Shown here one piece after another: positions 1-7,405 of a stretch of 64,000 nucleotides of DNA (the stretch's first letter is position 1; every line of letters starts with the position of its first letter). This DNA comes from PALSA-693 sp963702305 (GTDB lineage: Bacteria > Actinomycetota > Acidimicrobiia > Acidimicrobiales > Palsa-688). A model generated the notes under the pieces. It saw only the letters and a program-made list of their open reading frames with translations. It was not told the origin of the DNA and ran no database searches. Location: the NCBI GenBank assembly GCA_963702305.1, contig CAVPBX010000018.1:434001-498000 (forward strand), read 5' to 3'. Position numbers and translations under genes: made by a program.

Positions 1-51
1 CACCCACGGCGCCCATCTGGTGTCGTCGACCGTCGGCTGCCCGCCCGAAGC

Positions 52-588
52 TCAGGCGCGACCGGCCAGGTCGGGCCCGACGACCAGCACCAGGTTGGCG
101 ATGGTGCGCTCAGTGGCGCGGATGGGCGCCGACAAGGGGGCCGGGATGGTCGGGTTGACCGCCGAGGCCGGCAGACCGACGGCGGCGGCCAGGGCATTGG
201 CCTCCGGCAGGTAGCCCGGGGTGAGCACGTAGATCATCGACGCCGCCACCTTGGCGGTGGCGTCATCGGGCGCCAAGGTGTTGTAGCCCGGGTTGGCCTT
301 GAGCTTGGCGCTCCACTGCCCGGCCAGCGTGCCCGTCCCCACCCCGTTGAGCACCTGCAGCTTGATGCTCGACGGCGCGATCACGGCCGGCGTCGTCGTC
401 GGCGTGGTCGGGCCCGTCAGCGTGGTGGAGGTGTGGGTCGAGTGCGTGGTCGAGGTGGTCGTCGAGACGGTCTTCGGATGGTGCTTGAGGACCAGGAATC
501 CGATGAGCACCACCACCGCGATCAGCAGCACGGCCTTGCCGGTCTGGGTGCCGGTCGACGACCCGGACGGCCGGCCGGGCTGATTCAT
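52..588 (-). CDS. LytR C-terminal domain membrane protein
   Basis: The predicted protein has 178 residues. A short Gly/Pro/Ser-rich cytoplasmic N-terminus is followed by one transmembrane helix (about residues 20-38, core AVLLIAVVVLIGFLVL), then a Thr/Ser/Pro-rich linker and a globular LytR_C-type domain (about 75-175, starting near IKLQVLNGVGTGTLA). LytR_C domains sit outside the membrane and are often found with cell-envelope proteins. This one stands alone without the LCP catalytic domain. Its ATG overlaps the stop of the upstream DUF3263 gene (ATGA), so the two are probably translationally coupled. The exact function is unknown. Confidence 0.8.
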   Translation of the reverse strand: MNQPGRPSGSSTGTQTGKAVLLIAVVVLIGFLVLKHHPKTVSTTTSTTHSTHTSTTLTGPTTPTTTPAVIAPSSIKLQVLNGVGTGTLAGQWSAKLKANPGYNTLAPDDATAKVAASMIYVLTPGYLPEANALAAAVGLPASAVNPTIPAPLSAPIRATERTIANLVLVVGPDLAGRA

Positions 589-845
589 CTGGCTCGCCCG
601 CCGCCCGCCGGACGGCCCTCGTAGCGGGCTCGGCGCTGCTGCTCGCGGCGGCGGCGCAGCCGGCGGATCACCAGCGGGTCGTAGGCCTCGGCCTCGTCGG
701 AGTCGACCAAGGCGGCCAGCACCTGCCGGTAGCGGGTGGCGGACAGCCCGAGCCGGGCCTTGATGGCGGCCTCCTTGGACCCCGGTGCGGTCCACCAGGA
801 CCGCTCGAATTCCAGGATCGAACGGTCACGCTCGGAGAGTGCCAT
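585..845 (-). CDS. DUF3263 family helix-turn-helix protein
   Basis: This is a small 86-residue protein. It begins MALSERDRSILEFERSWW and contains a segment (KEAAIKARLGLSATRYRQVL) typical of the actinobacterial DUF3263 family, followed by a very basic tail (RRLRRRREQQRRARYEGR). The family is predicted to bind DNA through a helix-turn-helix; its targets are not known. It is the first gene of a two-gene unit with the LytR_C protein, with an ATGA overlap. Pairing of these two families is common in actinobacteria, which supports both calls. Confidence 0.82.
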   Translation of the reverse strand: MALSERDRSILEFERSWWTAPGSKEAAIKARLGLSATRYRQVLAALVDSDEAEAYDPLVIRRLRRRREQQRRARYEGRPAGGGRAR

Positions 846-940
846 CCGATCGAGCCTGCCACCCCCACCCGGCCGGATCAAGCACCGAGCGCTCCGGGCC
901 GACGTCAGGGACGACCAGAGCGGGGCAGCCGACCACCCGG

Positions 941-1013
941 AGCCGGGTGTCGGGATCGAACCGACGACATCTTCTTTACAAGAGAAGTGCTCTACCGACT
1001 GAGCTAACCCGGC
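941..1013 (-). tRNA. tRNA-Thr (anticodon UGU)
   Basis: The reverse strand folds as a full cloverleaf. The acceptor stem GCCGGGT pairs with ACCCGGC, the D arm contains GCTCAGTCGGTAGAGC, and the T arm contains GGTTCGATCC. The anticodon stem CTTCT/AGAAG encloses the loop CTTGTAA, giving anticodon TGT, which reads ACA (threonine). The 3' CCA is not encoded. The gene lies between the DUF3263 gene and the phosphatase gene, all on the minus strand. Confidence 0.96.
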
Positions 1014-1072
1014 CTGCCAGCCAACGCCGTGGCGACACCCGCCAGCGTAGGCGGCGCGGGAGGCCGGGACGC

Positions 1073-1831
1073 TCATGTAGGCGCCTCGGGAGCGGTGGTG
1101 AAGCCCAGGTGGAGGTGGGCGGTGTCGTTGTAGGCCCGCACCACCCAGCGGCCGTCGGGTTCGGGGACGACGACCAGATGGCTGATCGAGCCGTTGTCGG
1201 CCCCGGAGAAGGCAAACCCGCGCGACCTGGCGGCCTCGGCCAGAGCCCGGCCGATCACCCCACCATGGGTGAACGCGGCCACCGTCTGATCCGGGTGGCG
1301 CCCGGCGATGCCGACAAGGGCCTGGCGCACCCGGGCGCCGAAAGCGTCCGCCGGCTCGGCGCCGGGGATCACGTCCCAGCGCTCCTCCGCGATCATGCGC
1401 TGGGCGATGGGATGCCCTTCGGCCACCCGGATCCGGAACAAACCGCCCTCCCACTCCCCCAGGTACACCTCCCGCAGGCCGGCCTCGACGACCGGCTGGA
1501 GGCCCAGCCGGACCGCCAGCGGGGCGGCCGTCTCGCTGGTGCGGCGCAGGGTAGACACGTAGATGGCGGCGATCGGCTCGCCCGCCAACCGGTCCGCCAC
1601 CCGGACGGCCTGCTCCTGTCCGGCCGGCGCCAGCTCGGGATCGCCGTGCCCGTCGACCAGGGCAAAGGACTCGCCCGCGCGGGCCGGCGCCGACTCGCCG
1701 TGGCGGATCAGCAGGATGCTGGTCGCCCCGGCCGGGCGCACGAAGCGGAACTGCCGGATCTCCTCGGATGAGGTGGCTTCCTCCGGGGCGGTCGTCACGG
1801 GCCGTGATGCTAAGCGACCGGGCGTCAGCAC
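1073..1831 (-). CDS. Histidine phosphatase superfamily protein (phosphoglycerate-mutase-like)
   Basis: The protein has 252 residues. The catalytic RHGE motif is at residues 43-46 (ILLIRHGES), and the second conserved histidine is in the THGGVIGR segment near the C-terminus. Conserved arginines occur in TLRRTSETA. The family uses a phospho-histidine intermediate to hydrolyse phosphate esters; the substrate cannot be told from sequence. The first 35 residues have no family counterpart, so the true start may be internal. The gene follows the sigma-factor gene on the same strand after a 19-bp gap and may be co-transcribed with it. Confidence 0.85.
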   Translation of the reverse strand: MLTPGRLASRPVTTAPEEATSSEEIRQFRFVRPAGATSILLIRHGESAPARAGESFALVDGHGDPELAPAGQEQAVRVADRLAGEPIAAIYVSTLRRTSETAAPLAVRLGLQPVVEAGLREVYLGEWEGGLFRIRVAEGHPIAQRMIAEERWDVIPGAEPADAFGARVRQALVGIAGRHPDQTVAAFTHGGVIGRALAEAARSRGFAFSGADNGSISHLVVVPEPDGRWVVRAYNDTAHLHLGFTTAPEAPT

Positions 1832-1850
1832 CGGGCGTGCGCCGGCCGGG

Positions 1851-2513
1851 TCAGGCGACCAGGCTGGGCTCGAACTCGGTGTCCTCCTCGGTCAGGTGAT
1901 GGTCGAGCTTGCGCTTGATGCGCTGCAGGGCGTTGTCGATCGACTTCACGTGGCGGCCCAGGTGGCAGCCGATCTCCTGGTAGGACTTGCCCTCCACGTA
2001 CAGGCGCAGCACGTCCACCTCCAGGCCGGACAGGCTCTCGGCCATCGAACGCCGCATGGCGGCGATCTGCTCCTGGGAGATGATCTCGTCCGCCGGGTCG
2101 GTGATCCGATGGTCGTCGAGCAGATCCTCGACGCTCCCCTCGCTGGGATCGTCCGATCCCCGGACCCCGGAGATGGACACGTAGCGGTTGAGGGGTTGGT
2201 GCTTCTGCCGGGTGGCGGCCTTGATGGCGCTGATCACCTGCCGGGTCACGCACAACTCGGCGAAGGCCCGGAAGGACGACTGCCGGTCGGCCCGGAAATC
2301 CCTCGCCGCCTTGAACAGGCCGATCAGGCCCTCCTGCTCGACGTCGTCGGCGTCGGCACCGACCAGGAAGTAGGTGCGGGCCTTGCTGCGGGCGAAGCGC
2401 CGGTACCGCTGCAGGAGCAACTCGAGCGACGCGGCGTCGCCCTCCTGCCAACGGGCGACCAGCTCTTCGTCCGGCAAATCGGCCAGGACAACGACGGGAA
2501 TGCGGAGCGCCAT
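1851..2513 (-). CDS. RNA polymerase sigma factor, SigH (sporulation sigma-H)-like
   Basis: The protein has 220 residues. Region 2 is clear (DVEQEGLIGLFKAARDF, then FRAFAELCVTRQVISAIK), and region 4 has the helix-turn-helix (YQEIGCHLGRHVKSIDNAL). The layout matches the sigma-70 subgroup of Bacillus SigH rather than ECF sigma factors, although this organism is not an endospore former. I chose the ATG at 2513 because AGAGG lies 5 nt upstream. An in-frame ATG at 2552 would add 13 residues but has no ribosome-binding site. No anti-sigma gene is adjacent. Confidence 0.85.
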   Translation of the reverse strand: MALRIPVVVLADLPDEELVARWQEGDAASLELLLQRYRRFARSKARTYFLVGADADDVEQEGLIGLFKAARDFRADRQSSFRAFAELCVTRQVISAIKAATRQKHQPLNRYVSISGVRGSDDPSEGSVEDLLDDHRITDPADEIISQEQIAAMRRSMAESLSGLEVDVLRLYVEGKSYQEIGCHLGRHVKSIDNALQRIKRKLDHHLTEEDTEFEPSLVA

Positions 2514-2580
2514 GGTGACCTCTGTGGTATCGGAGTGGTGTAGGAGGGTCATCGACGTTCTAGATCGAACGGACTAGTCA

Positions 2581-2609
2581 CTCTTATCTACGCCGGTCCG
2601 GTGTGTCAA
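2581..2609 (-). promoter_or_regulatory. Predicted promoter of the SigH-like gene
   Basis: On the minus strand there is a perfect -35 TTGACA (2604-2609), a 17-nt spacer, and a weaker -10 TAAGAG (2581-2586). This lies about 68 nt before the chosen start codon. The whole 2514-2760 gap is clearly richer in A and T than the surrounding genes. The prediction comes from sequence match only. Confidence 0.5.
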
Positions 2610-2760
2610 CTGTCACGGCCCACTTTTTCTGATTTTGCCGACTTGGAAATTGGGTCTGACCAGGCAAAATACGCACTATCTTCGCGAATCGGAGGGAATG
2701 TGGCCGCCTTCGCGCCCTGCCGGCCCGGCCGGGAGTCCTCCGCCTGGAGGCCCGAAATGA

Positions 2761-3576
2761 CTAGTTCGTCCGGGTGGTGGCGCGTTTCCGGGCCACCTCG
2801 AAGCAGGCCAGGGTGGCGGCGGCGGCCACGTTGAGCGAGTCGAGGGGGCCCCGGAGGGGGATGTCGACCACCAGGTCGCAGCGCTGCCGGACCAGCCGGC
2901 CCAGGCCCCGGCCCTCGGCGCCGAGAACGAGGGCGATGGGCTCGGACGCCACGGTGAGGTCCCACAGCGGGGTGGGGGCGCCGGCGTCGAGCGCCACCGT
3001 CCACACCCCGGCGCCGGTCAGGGTGGCCAGGGCGGCCGGGATGCCGGAGACCCGGGCCACGGGCAGGTACTCGGCGGCCCCGGCCGCGGCCTTGAGGGCG
3101 GCCGGGGTGAGGCCGGCGGCGCGGTGGCGCCCGGTGACCAGCCCGGTGGCGCCGGCGGACACGGCGCTGCGCATCACCGCGCCCAGGTTGTGGGGGTCGG
3201 TGATCCCGTCCAGCACCACCAGGAAGGGACGAGCACCCGAGATGAGCCGGTCGAGGGCCACGTCCGGAATGGGATCGGCCCGGGCCAGGACACCCTGCGG
3301 GGCGTCGGTGAGGGCAGCCGCGTCGAGCTGGCCCCGGTCGACCCGGCGGACCGGCACGCCCACGGCGCGGGCCAGCTCGAGGATCTCGCCCAGCGGACCA
3401 GAGACGTCGGCCCCTTCGGCGACGAGCAGCTGGTGGACGCGCCGGCGCCCGGCCCGCAGCAGCTCCCGTACCGCCTGGCGCCCTTCGACCTGCTGACCAC
3501 CCATCCCTTCAGCCGGCGGCGCCGGGCGCCGCGGGCCGGGAATCCTCCCGGCTCGACCGGGGCGGGGTCGGGTCAC
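2761..3576 (-). CDS. rlmB: 23S rRNA (guanosine-2'-O-)-methyltransferase, TrmH/SpoU family (RlmB-like)
   Basis: This 271-residue protein has a Pro/Arg-rich N-terminal extension, an RNA-binding substrate domain (VEGRQAVRELLRAG), and a C-terminal SPOUT methyltransferase. All three SPOUT motifs are visible: DGITDPHNLGAVMRSA, LVLGAEGRGL and IPLRGPLDSLNVAAA. The family methylates 2'-OH of a conserved guanosine in 23S rRNA with S-adenosylmethionine. Its start overlaps the ispF stop by 4 nt. The order carD-ispD-ispF-rlmB (cysS absent here) is typical of actinobacteria. Confidence 0.9.
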   Translation of the reverse strand: MTRPRPGRAGRIPGPRRPAPPAEGMGGQQVEGRQAVRELLRAGRRRVHQLLVAEGADVSGPLGEILELARAVGVPVRRVDRGQLDAAALTDAPQGVLARADPIPDVALDRLISGARPFLVVLDGITDPHNLGAVMRSAVSAGATGLVTGRHRAAGLTPAALKAAAGAAEYLPVARVSGIPAALATLTGAGVWTVALDAGAPTPLWDLTVASEPIALVLGAEGRGLGRLVRQRCDLVVDIPLRGPLDSLNVAAAATLACFEVARKRATTRTN

Positions 3577-4043
3577 CGGGGCATCAACAGCGCCACCGCG
3601 AAGCAGGCCACCCCTTCCCGCCGGCCCAGGGCGCCGAGGGCTTCGGCCCGTTTGGCCTTGACGCTCACCGAGGCGCCGACCACGTCCGCCAAGCGGTGCT
3701 GCATGACCTCGCGGTAGGGGGCCAGCTTGGGCGCCTCGATCACGACGGTGACGTCGACGTTGCCGATCTCCCAGTGGGTGGACACGGTGAGGACCACCCG
3801 GCCCAACAGCTCCATGCTGTCGATGCCGGCGTAGGCCGGGTCGTCGTCGGGGAAGTGGGTGCCGATGTCACCGAGACCGGCCGCGCCCAACAGGGCGTCA
3901 GCGATGGCGTGGGCGACGGCATCGGCGTCGCTGTGGCCGACCAGGCCGGGGCCGTCGACGGTGACGCCTCCGAGGACCAAGGGGCGCCCGGCGTCCTCGG
4001 AGAACGGGTGGATGTCGAAGCCCAGCCCGACCCGGGGGATCAT
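3573..4043 (-). CDS. ispF: 2-C-methyl-D-erythritol 2,4-cyclodiphosphate synthase
   Basis: The protein has 156 residues, the usual length. Metal and substrate motifs are present: GFDIHPF near the N-terminus, LVGHSDADAVAHAIADALLG, and GDIGTHFPDDDP. It closes CDP-ME 2-phosphate to the cyclic diphosphate in the MEP isoprenoid pathway. Its ATG overlaps the ispD stop, and its stop overlaps the rlmB start, so the three genes form a tightly coupled unit. Confidence 0.96.
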   Translation of the reverse strand: MIPRVGLGFDIHPFSEDAGRPLVLGGVTVDGPGLVGHSDADAVAHAIADALLGAAGLGDIGTHFPDDDPAYAGIDSMELLGRVVLTVSTHWEIGNVDVTVVIEAPKLAPYREVMQHRLADVVGASVSVKAKRAEALGALGRREGVACFAVALLMPR

Positions 4044-4684
4044 CGCTTGAGCGCCGCGGCCACGATCAGGTCCGACGGCGAGGTGATCTTGAGGTTGTCG
4101 GTCGGGCCATCAACCAGGACCACCCGCCCTCCCGCCGCCTCGACGAGCGCGGCATCGTCGGTAGCGTCCCCGCCCGCCAGGTGGGCTCGTCGCAGTACGG
4201 TCGCCCGGAACGCCTGGGGAGTCTGCACCGCCACCAGGCGGGACCGGTCGAGCGTGACGAGACGGCCATCCGGGTCGACCTCTTTCACCGTGTCGGTCAC
4301 TGGCGCGGCCGGGATGGCCCCGTCGGCGCCCGCCCGGATGGCGTCCAGCACCGCCTGCCACAGCTCCGGGCGAGCCAGCGGGCGGGCCGCGTCGTGGACG
4401 GCGATGATCTCCGCGGTCGGGGGGACCGCCGCCAGGCCGGCCCGCACGGAATCCGCCCGGGTGGCGCCGCCCGGCACCACCGCGTCGGCGTCCCAGCTCG
4501 CCGCCGGCGCGCCAGCGGGAACGACGAGCACCACTCCGTGGCAGCATTGGCGGGCGGTCTCCAGCGACCAGGCCACCAGGGGCCGGCCGGCCAGATGGGC
4601 GAACTGCTTGGCGGCGCCGAATCGGCTGCCGGTGCCTCCGGCGACGACGACCGCCCAGGTTTCCACCGGCTGCGGAGCGTACAC
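4040..4684 (-). CDS. ispD: 2-C-methyl-D-erythritol 4-phosphate cytidylyltransferase
   Basis: The protein has 214 residues. The nucleotide-binding motif AGGTGSRFGAAKQF lies at the N-terminus, followed by VHDAARPLA and the TVKEVD and TPQAF segments of IspD. It transfers CMP from CTP to MEP in isoprenoid synthesis. It lies 16 nt downstream of carD and overlaps ispF by 4 nt. Confidence 0.96.
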   Translation of the reverse strand: MYAPQPVETWAVVVAGGTGSRFGAAKQFAHLAGRPLVAWSLETARQCCHGVVLVVPAGAPAASWDADAVVPGGATRADSVRAGLAAVPPTAEIIAVHDAARPLARPELWQAVLDAIRAGADGAIPAAPVTDTVKEVDPDGRLVTLDRSRLVAVQTPQAFRATVLRRAHLAGGDATDDAALVEAAGGRVVLVDGPTDNLKITSPSDLIVAAALKR

Positions 4685-4700
4685 GCCGGCCCCCGTCCGG

Positions 4701-5180
4701 TTACGGGAGGGCGTCGTCCAGCTTCTTCTCGGCCTCGGCCTCGCTCACGCCGATGGCGAAGGTGAGCTCCGACACCAGGATCTGCCGGGCCCGATTGAGC
4801 ATGCGCTTCTCGCCGGCGGAGAGACCCTTGTCCTTGTCCCGGTTGGAGAGGTTTCGGACCACCTCGGCCACCTGGTAGATGTCGCCGGACTTGAGCTTCT
4901 CCACGTGGTTCTTGTAGCGGCGGGACCAGTTGGTCGGCATGCGCACGTCCTTCTTGCGCAGCACCGCGAAGACCTCTTCGACTTCTTCGTCGTTGATGAC
5001 TTCGCGCAGCCCCACGTCGTCGGTGTTGTCCGAGGGCACCATGAGGGTCAGATCGCCGTAGGCGAGCCGCAGGACGAGATACTCCTTCTTCTCGCCGAAC
5101 GCCTCTTTGAGCTCGCGCCGCTCCACCACGGCCGCGCCGTGATGGGGGTAGACGACCTTGTCTCCTACGTCGAATGACAT
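4701..5180 (-). CDS. carD: CarD family transcriptional regulator
   Basis: The 159-residue protein opens MSFDVGDKVVYPHHGAAVVE, the RNA-polymerase-interacting domain. The C-terminal DNA-binding helical domain has the conserved NWSRRYKNHVEKLKSGD segment, with the Trp that inserts at the -10 region. CarD stabilises open complexes at rRNA and other promoters in actinobacteria. GGGAG stands 6 nt before the ATG. It leads the operon with ispD, ispF and rlmB and is divergent from the Crp-family gene across a 113-bp gap. Confidence 0.95.
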   Translation of the reverse strand: MSFDVGDKVVYPHHGAAVVERRELKEAFGEKKEYLVLRLAYGDLTLMVPSDNTDDVGLREVINDEEVEEVFAVLRKKDVRMPTNWSRRYKNHVEKLKSGDIYQVAEVVRNLSNRDKDKGLSAGEKRMLNRARQILVSELTFAIGVSEAEAEKKLDDALP

Positions 5181-5293
5181 TCTGCTCCCAAGGCGACAAC
5201 TACAGGGGGGGTGCCCTCCAGGATACCAGCCCCTCCCCGCGACCGGGCCCCGGGGCGGCGGCCCGGAACCGTTCGGTATTGTCCCTCGGCGAC

Positions 5294-5953
5294 ATGGACG
5301 ACATCGAACTGTTGGCCCGCAGCGACCTGTTCTCGGCCTTCGACGAGCCGACGTTGCGCACCCTGGTGGCGTCGTCGCGGGCGTTGGAATGCGACCGCAA
5401 TTTCGTCGTCTTCTCGGAGGACGACGAGGCCGACGAGCTGTTCGTGGTCCGCACCGGGCGGGTGGCGGTAGGCCGGCGTTCGGTGGACGGACGGGAGTCG
5501 TTGGTGGCGTTGATGGAGCGGGGCGACCTGTTCGGGGAAATGCCCCTGTTCGACCAGGGGACGCGTTCGGCGTCGGCGCGCGCCCTGGAACGCTCCGAGG
5601 TGCTCGGGATCCCCTACGGGGTGGTACGCGCCGCCCTCGACGCCCGACCGGAGCTGCTCTGGGAAGTGGTGCGGCTGTTGGCCGAGCGGCTGCGCAACAC
5701 CGACTCGGCGCTCGCCGACGCGGTGTTCCTCGACGTGACCGGCCGCACCGCCAAACGGCTGCTCGAGCTCGCCGGCGCCAACGACGACTTCCAGCTGCCC
5801 ATCACCCAGGAGGAGCTCGCCGGCCTGGTGGGCGCCTCCCGAGAGCGGGTCAACAAGTCCATCGCCGCCTTCATCCGCCTGGGCTGGATCGAGCAGCTCG
5901 ACCGGCGCTATCGCATCGTGCAACGGGAACGGCTGGCGCAGCGGGCCAGGTAA
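5294..5953 (+). CDS. Crp/Fnr family transcriptional regulator
   Basis: The protein has 219 residues. A cyclic-nucleotide-binding fold spans about 1-120 (the phosphate-binding cassette region includes LFGEMPLFDQGTRSASARA). A winged helix-turn-helix spans about 150-215 (ITQEELAGLVGASRERVNKSI). The cassette keeps the GEMPLF...R(S)A pattern of cAMP-binding regulators, so cAMP or a related ligand is plausible. Homologues near the disA/radA region in actinobacteria include Crp itself. A TATTGT hexamer at 5277-5282 lies only 11 nt before the ATG, so the transcript could be nearly leaderless. Confidence 0.9.
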   Translation: MDDIELLARSDLFSAFDEPTLRTLVASSRALECDRNFVVFSEDDEADELFVVRTGRVAVGRRSVDGRESLVALMERGDLFGEMPLFDQGTRSASARALERSEVLGIPYGVVRAALDARPELLWEVVRLLAERLRNTDSALADAVFLDVTGRTAKRLLELAGANDDFQLPITQEELAGLVGASRERVNKSIAAFIRLGWIEQLDRRYRIVQRERLAQRAR

Positions 5954-6133
5954 CGGGGGGCCGGCGGGGCCGGCTGGGCCGGCTGGGCCGGCTGGGGCCG
6001 GCGGGGCCGGCGGGGCCGGCGGCAGGCCGGGCGGCCCGGCTGGGCCGGCGGGGCCGGCGGGCCGGCTGGGCCGGCGGGGCCGGCGGGGCCGGGGGGCCGG
6101 CGGGGCCGGGGCAGGCCGCCGGCAGGCCGGGGC
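5954..6133. repeat. GGCCGG/CGGGGCC low-complexity tract
   Basis: Right after the Crp-family stop, about 180 bp consist almost only of irregular copies of GGCCGGC(T/G)GG. There is no constant unit length and no convincing coding sequence. The gap between the Crp gene and disA (5954-6325, 372 bp) holds this tract, then the palindrome at 6134-6226, then about 100 bp with no recognisable feature. Such tracts are prone to replication slippage and to assembly error. Confidence 0.85.
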
Positions 6134-6226
6134 CGGATTTCTTTGGCGATTCCTGCGTCTTCGGGACGTACGCGACACGGAGTGTCGCGTACGTCCCGAA
6201 GAGCACAGATTGGTCAAAGAAATCCG
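6134..6226. repeat. 93-bp two-part palindrome between convergent genes
   Basis: The inner part is a perfect 21-bp inverted repeat (6158-6178 against 6182-6202) with a GGA loop; the arm contains TTCGGGACGTACGCGACAC. The outer part is a perfect 12-bp inverted repeat, CGGATTTCTTTG (6134-6145) against CAAAGAAATCCG (6215-6226). About 12 imperfectly paired bases per side lie between. It lies between the convergent Crp-family and disA genes, so it could stop transcription from both sides. It is much longer than a normal terminator and lacks a U tract. A mobile repeat (REP/MITE-like) is the alternative. Confidence 0.9.
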
Positions 6227-6325
6227 CCGCCACGACGCGGGTACCGCCCGGGCCGGGGGTTGCGCCGCCGCCGGCCCGACCCCCCGATCCCCGACCCGCC
6301 GGCGCACCCGGCACGTGCGCCGGCG

Positions 6326-7396
6326 TCAGTTGTAGCGGTCGAGGATGCTGGACTCCGCCAGCCGGGCGAGCCCGTCCTTGACCGCCCGGGCGGTGGTGGT
6401 CTCGACCCCGGGCACCACTTCCAGGTCCTCGGTGGTGGCCCGCAGCACCTTCTGCAGGCTGCCGTACCGGGCCACCATGTGGTTGACCACGTCATCGGGG
6501 AGGCGAGGCACCCGGGCCAGCAGGCGGTAGCCGCGCGGTTGCACGCTGGACTCGAGATCGAGGGCGCCTTCGAAGTCCAAAAGGGCGGCGACCGCGTGGG
6601 GCGCCATCAGCCGCTCGGTCGGCATCGACGCCAGGGCAGCCATGGTCTCGTCGGCCCGATCCGGATCCTCGTCGGGCAGGTAGTCACGGACCACGTGGCG
6701 GCGCTCGTCGTCGACGCCGGCAAGGAGCTCCTCCAGCTGCAGGTGGGCCAGGCGGCCGTCGGCGCCCAACTCGACGATGTAGCCCTCGATCTCCTCGGCG
6801 ATGCGGCGCACCATCTCGGCCCGCTGGAGCACCGTGACCACGTCCCGGGCGGTGACCAGGTCCTCGACCTCGAGGGCGGACAAGGCGCTGGTCACGGTGT
6901 CGAGGCGGTCGCGGTACCGCTCCAAGGTTTGCAGGGCCTGGTTGGCCCGGCCCAGCAAGCGGGCCACCGAGTCCAGGGCGTGCTTGCTGTCGCCGCGGTA
7001 GAGGGTGATGACCGACATGTCCTCCGAGACGGAGATGACCGGGACCTCGATGGATCGGGCCACCCGCTCGGCCGTGCGGTGGCGGGTGCCGGTCTCGCTG
7101 GTGGGCACGTTGGGGCTGGGGACCAGGTGGACGTTAGCCCGGGCGATGCGGCTGGCGTCGGAGGCCAGGATGATGGCGCCGTCCATCTTGGCCAGCTCGG
7201 ACAGCCGTTGCGGGCTGAACTCGGCGTCGAGCAACAGGCCGCCCGAACAGATCCCCAATACTTCGGGACCGTCGCCCACCACGATCAGGGCCCCCATGTT
7301 GGCTTGCAGGATCCGGTCCAGGCCTTCGCGCAGCGGACGCCCCGGGGCGATGGCGCCCAACGCCTCGATCAGAGCGGCGCGAGGACGTTCCGACAC
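6326..7396 (-). CDS. disA: DNA integrity scanning diadenylate cyclase
   Basis: The protein has 356 residues and a GTG start. The N-terminal DAC domain has the DGA motif (KMDGAIILASD) and the RHR motif (GTRHRTAERVA). A central helical spine follows, and a C-terminal helix-hairpin-helix DNA-binding domain ends it (LEVVPGVETTTARAV). It makes cyclic di-AMP from two ATP and its activity responds to branched DNA. It follows radA by 9 bp; RadA modulates DisA in other bacteria, so co-expression makes sense. Confidence 0.96.
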   Translation of the reverse strand: MSERPRAALIEALGAIAPGRPLREGLDRILQANMGALIVVGDGPEVLGICSGGLLLDAEFSPQRLSELAKMDGAIILASDASRIARANVHLVPSPNVPTSETGTRHRTAERVARSIEVPVISVSEDMSVITLYRGDSKHALDSVARLLGRANQALQTLERYRDRLDTVTSALSALEVEDLVTARDVVTVLQRAEMVRRIAEEIEGYIVELGADGRLAHLQLEELLAGVDDERRHVVRDYLPDEDPDRADETMAALASMPTERLMAPHAVAALLDFEGALDLESSVQPRGYRLLARVPRLPDDVVNHMVARYGSLQKVLRATTEDLEVVPGVETTTARAVKDGLARLAESSILDRYN

Positions 7397-7405
7397 CCGG
7401 CAATC

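Noticed and set aside
5954..6133. Possible CRISPR array or regular tandem repeat
   Set aside because: The GGCCGG units have no constant length, no unique spacers, and no cas genes are present in the window.
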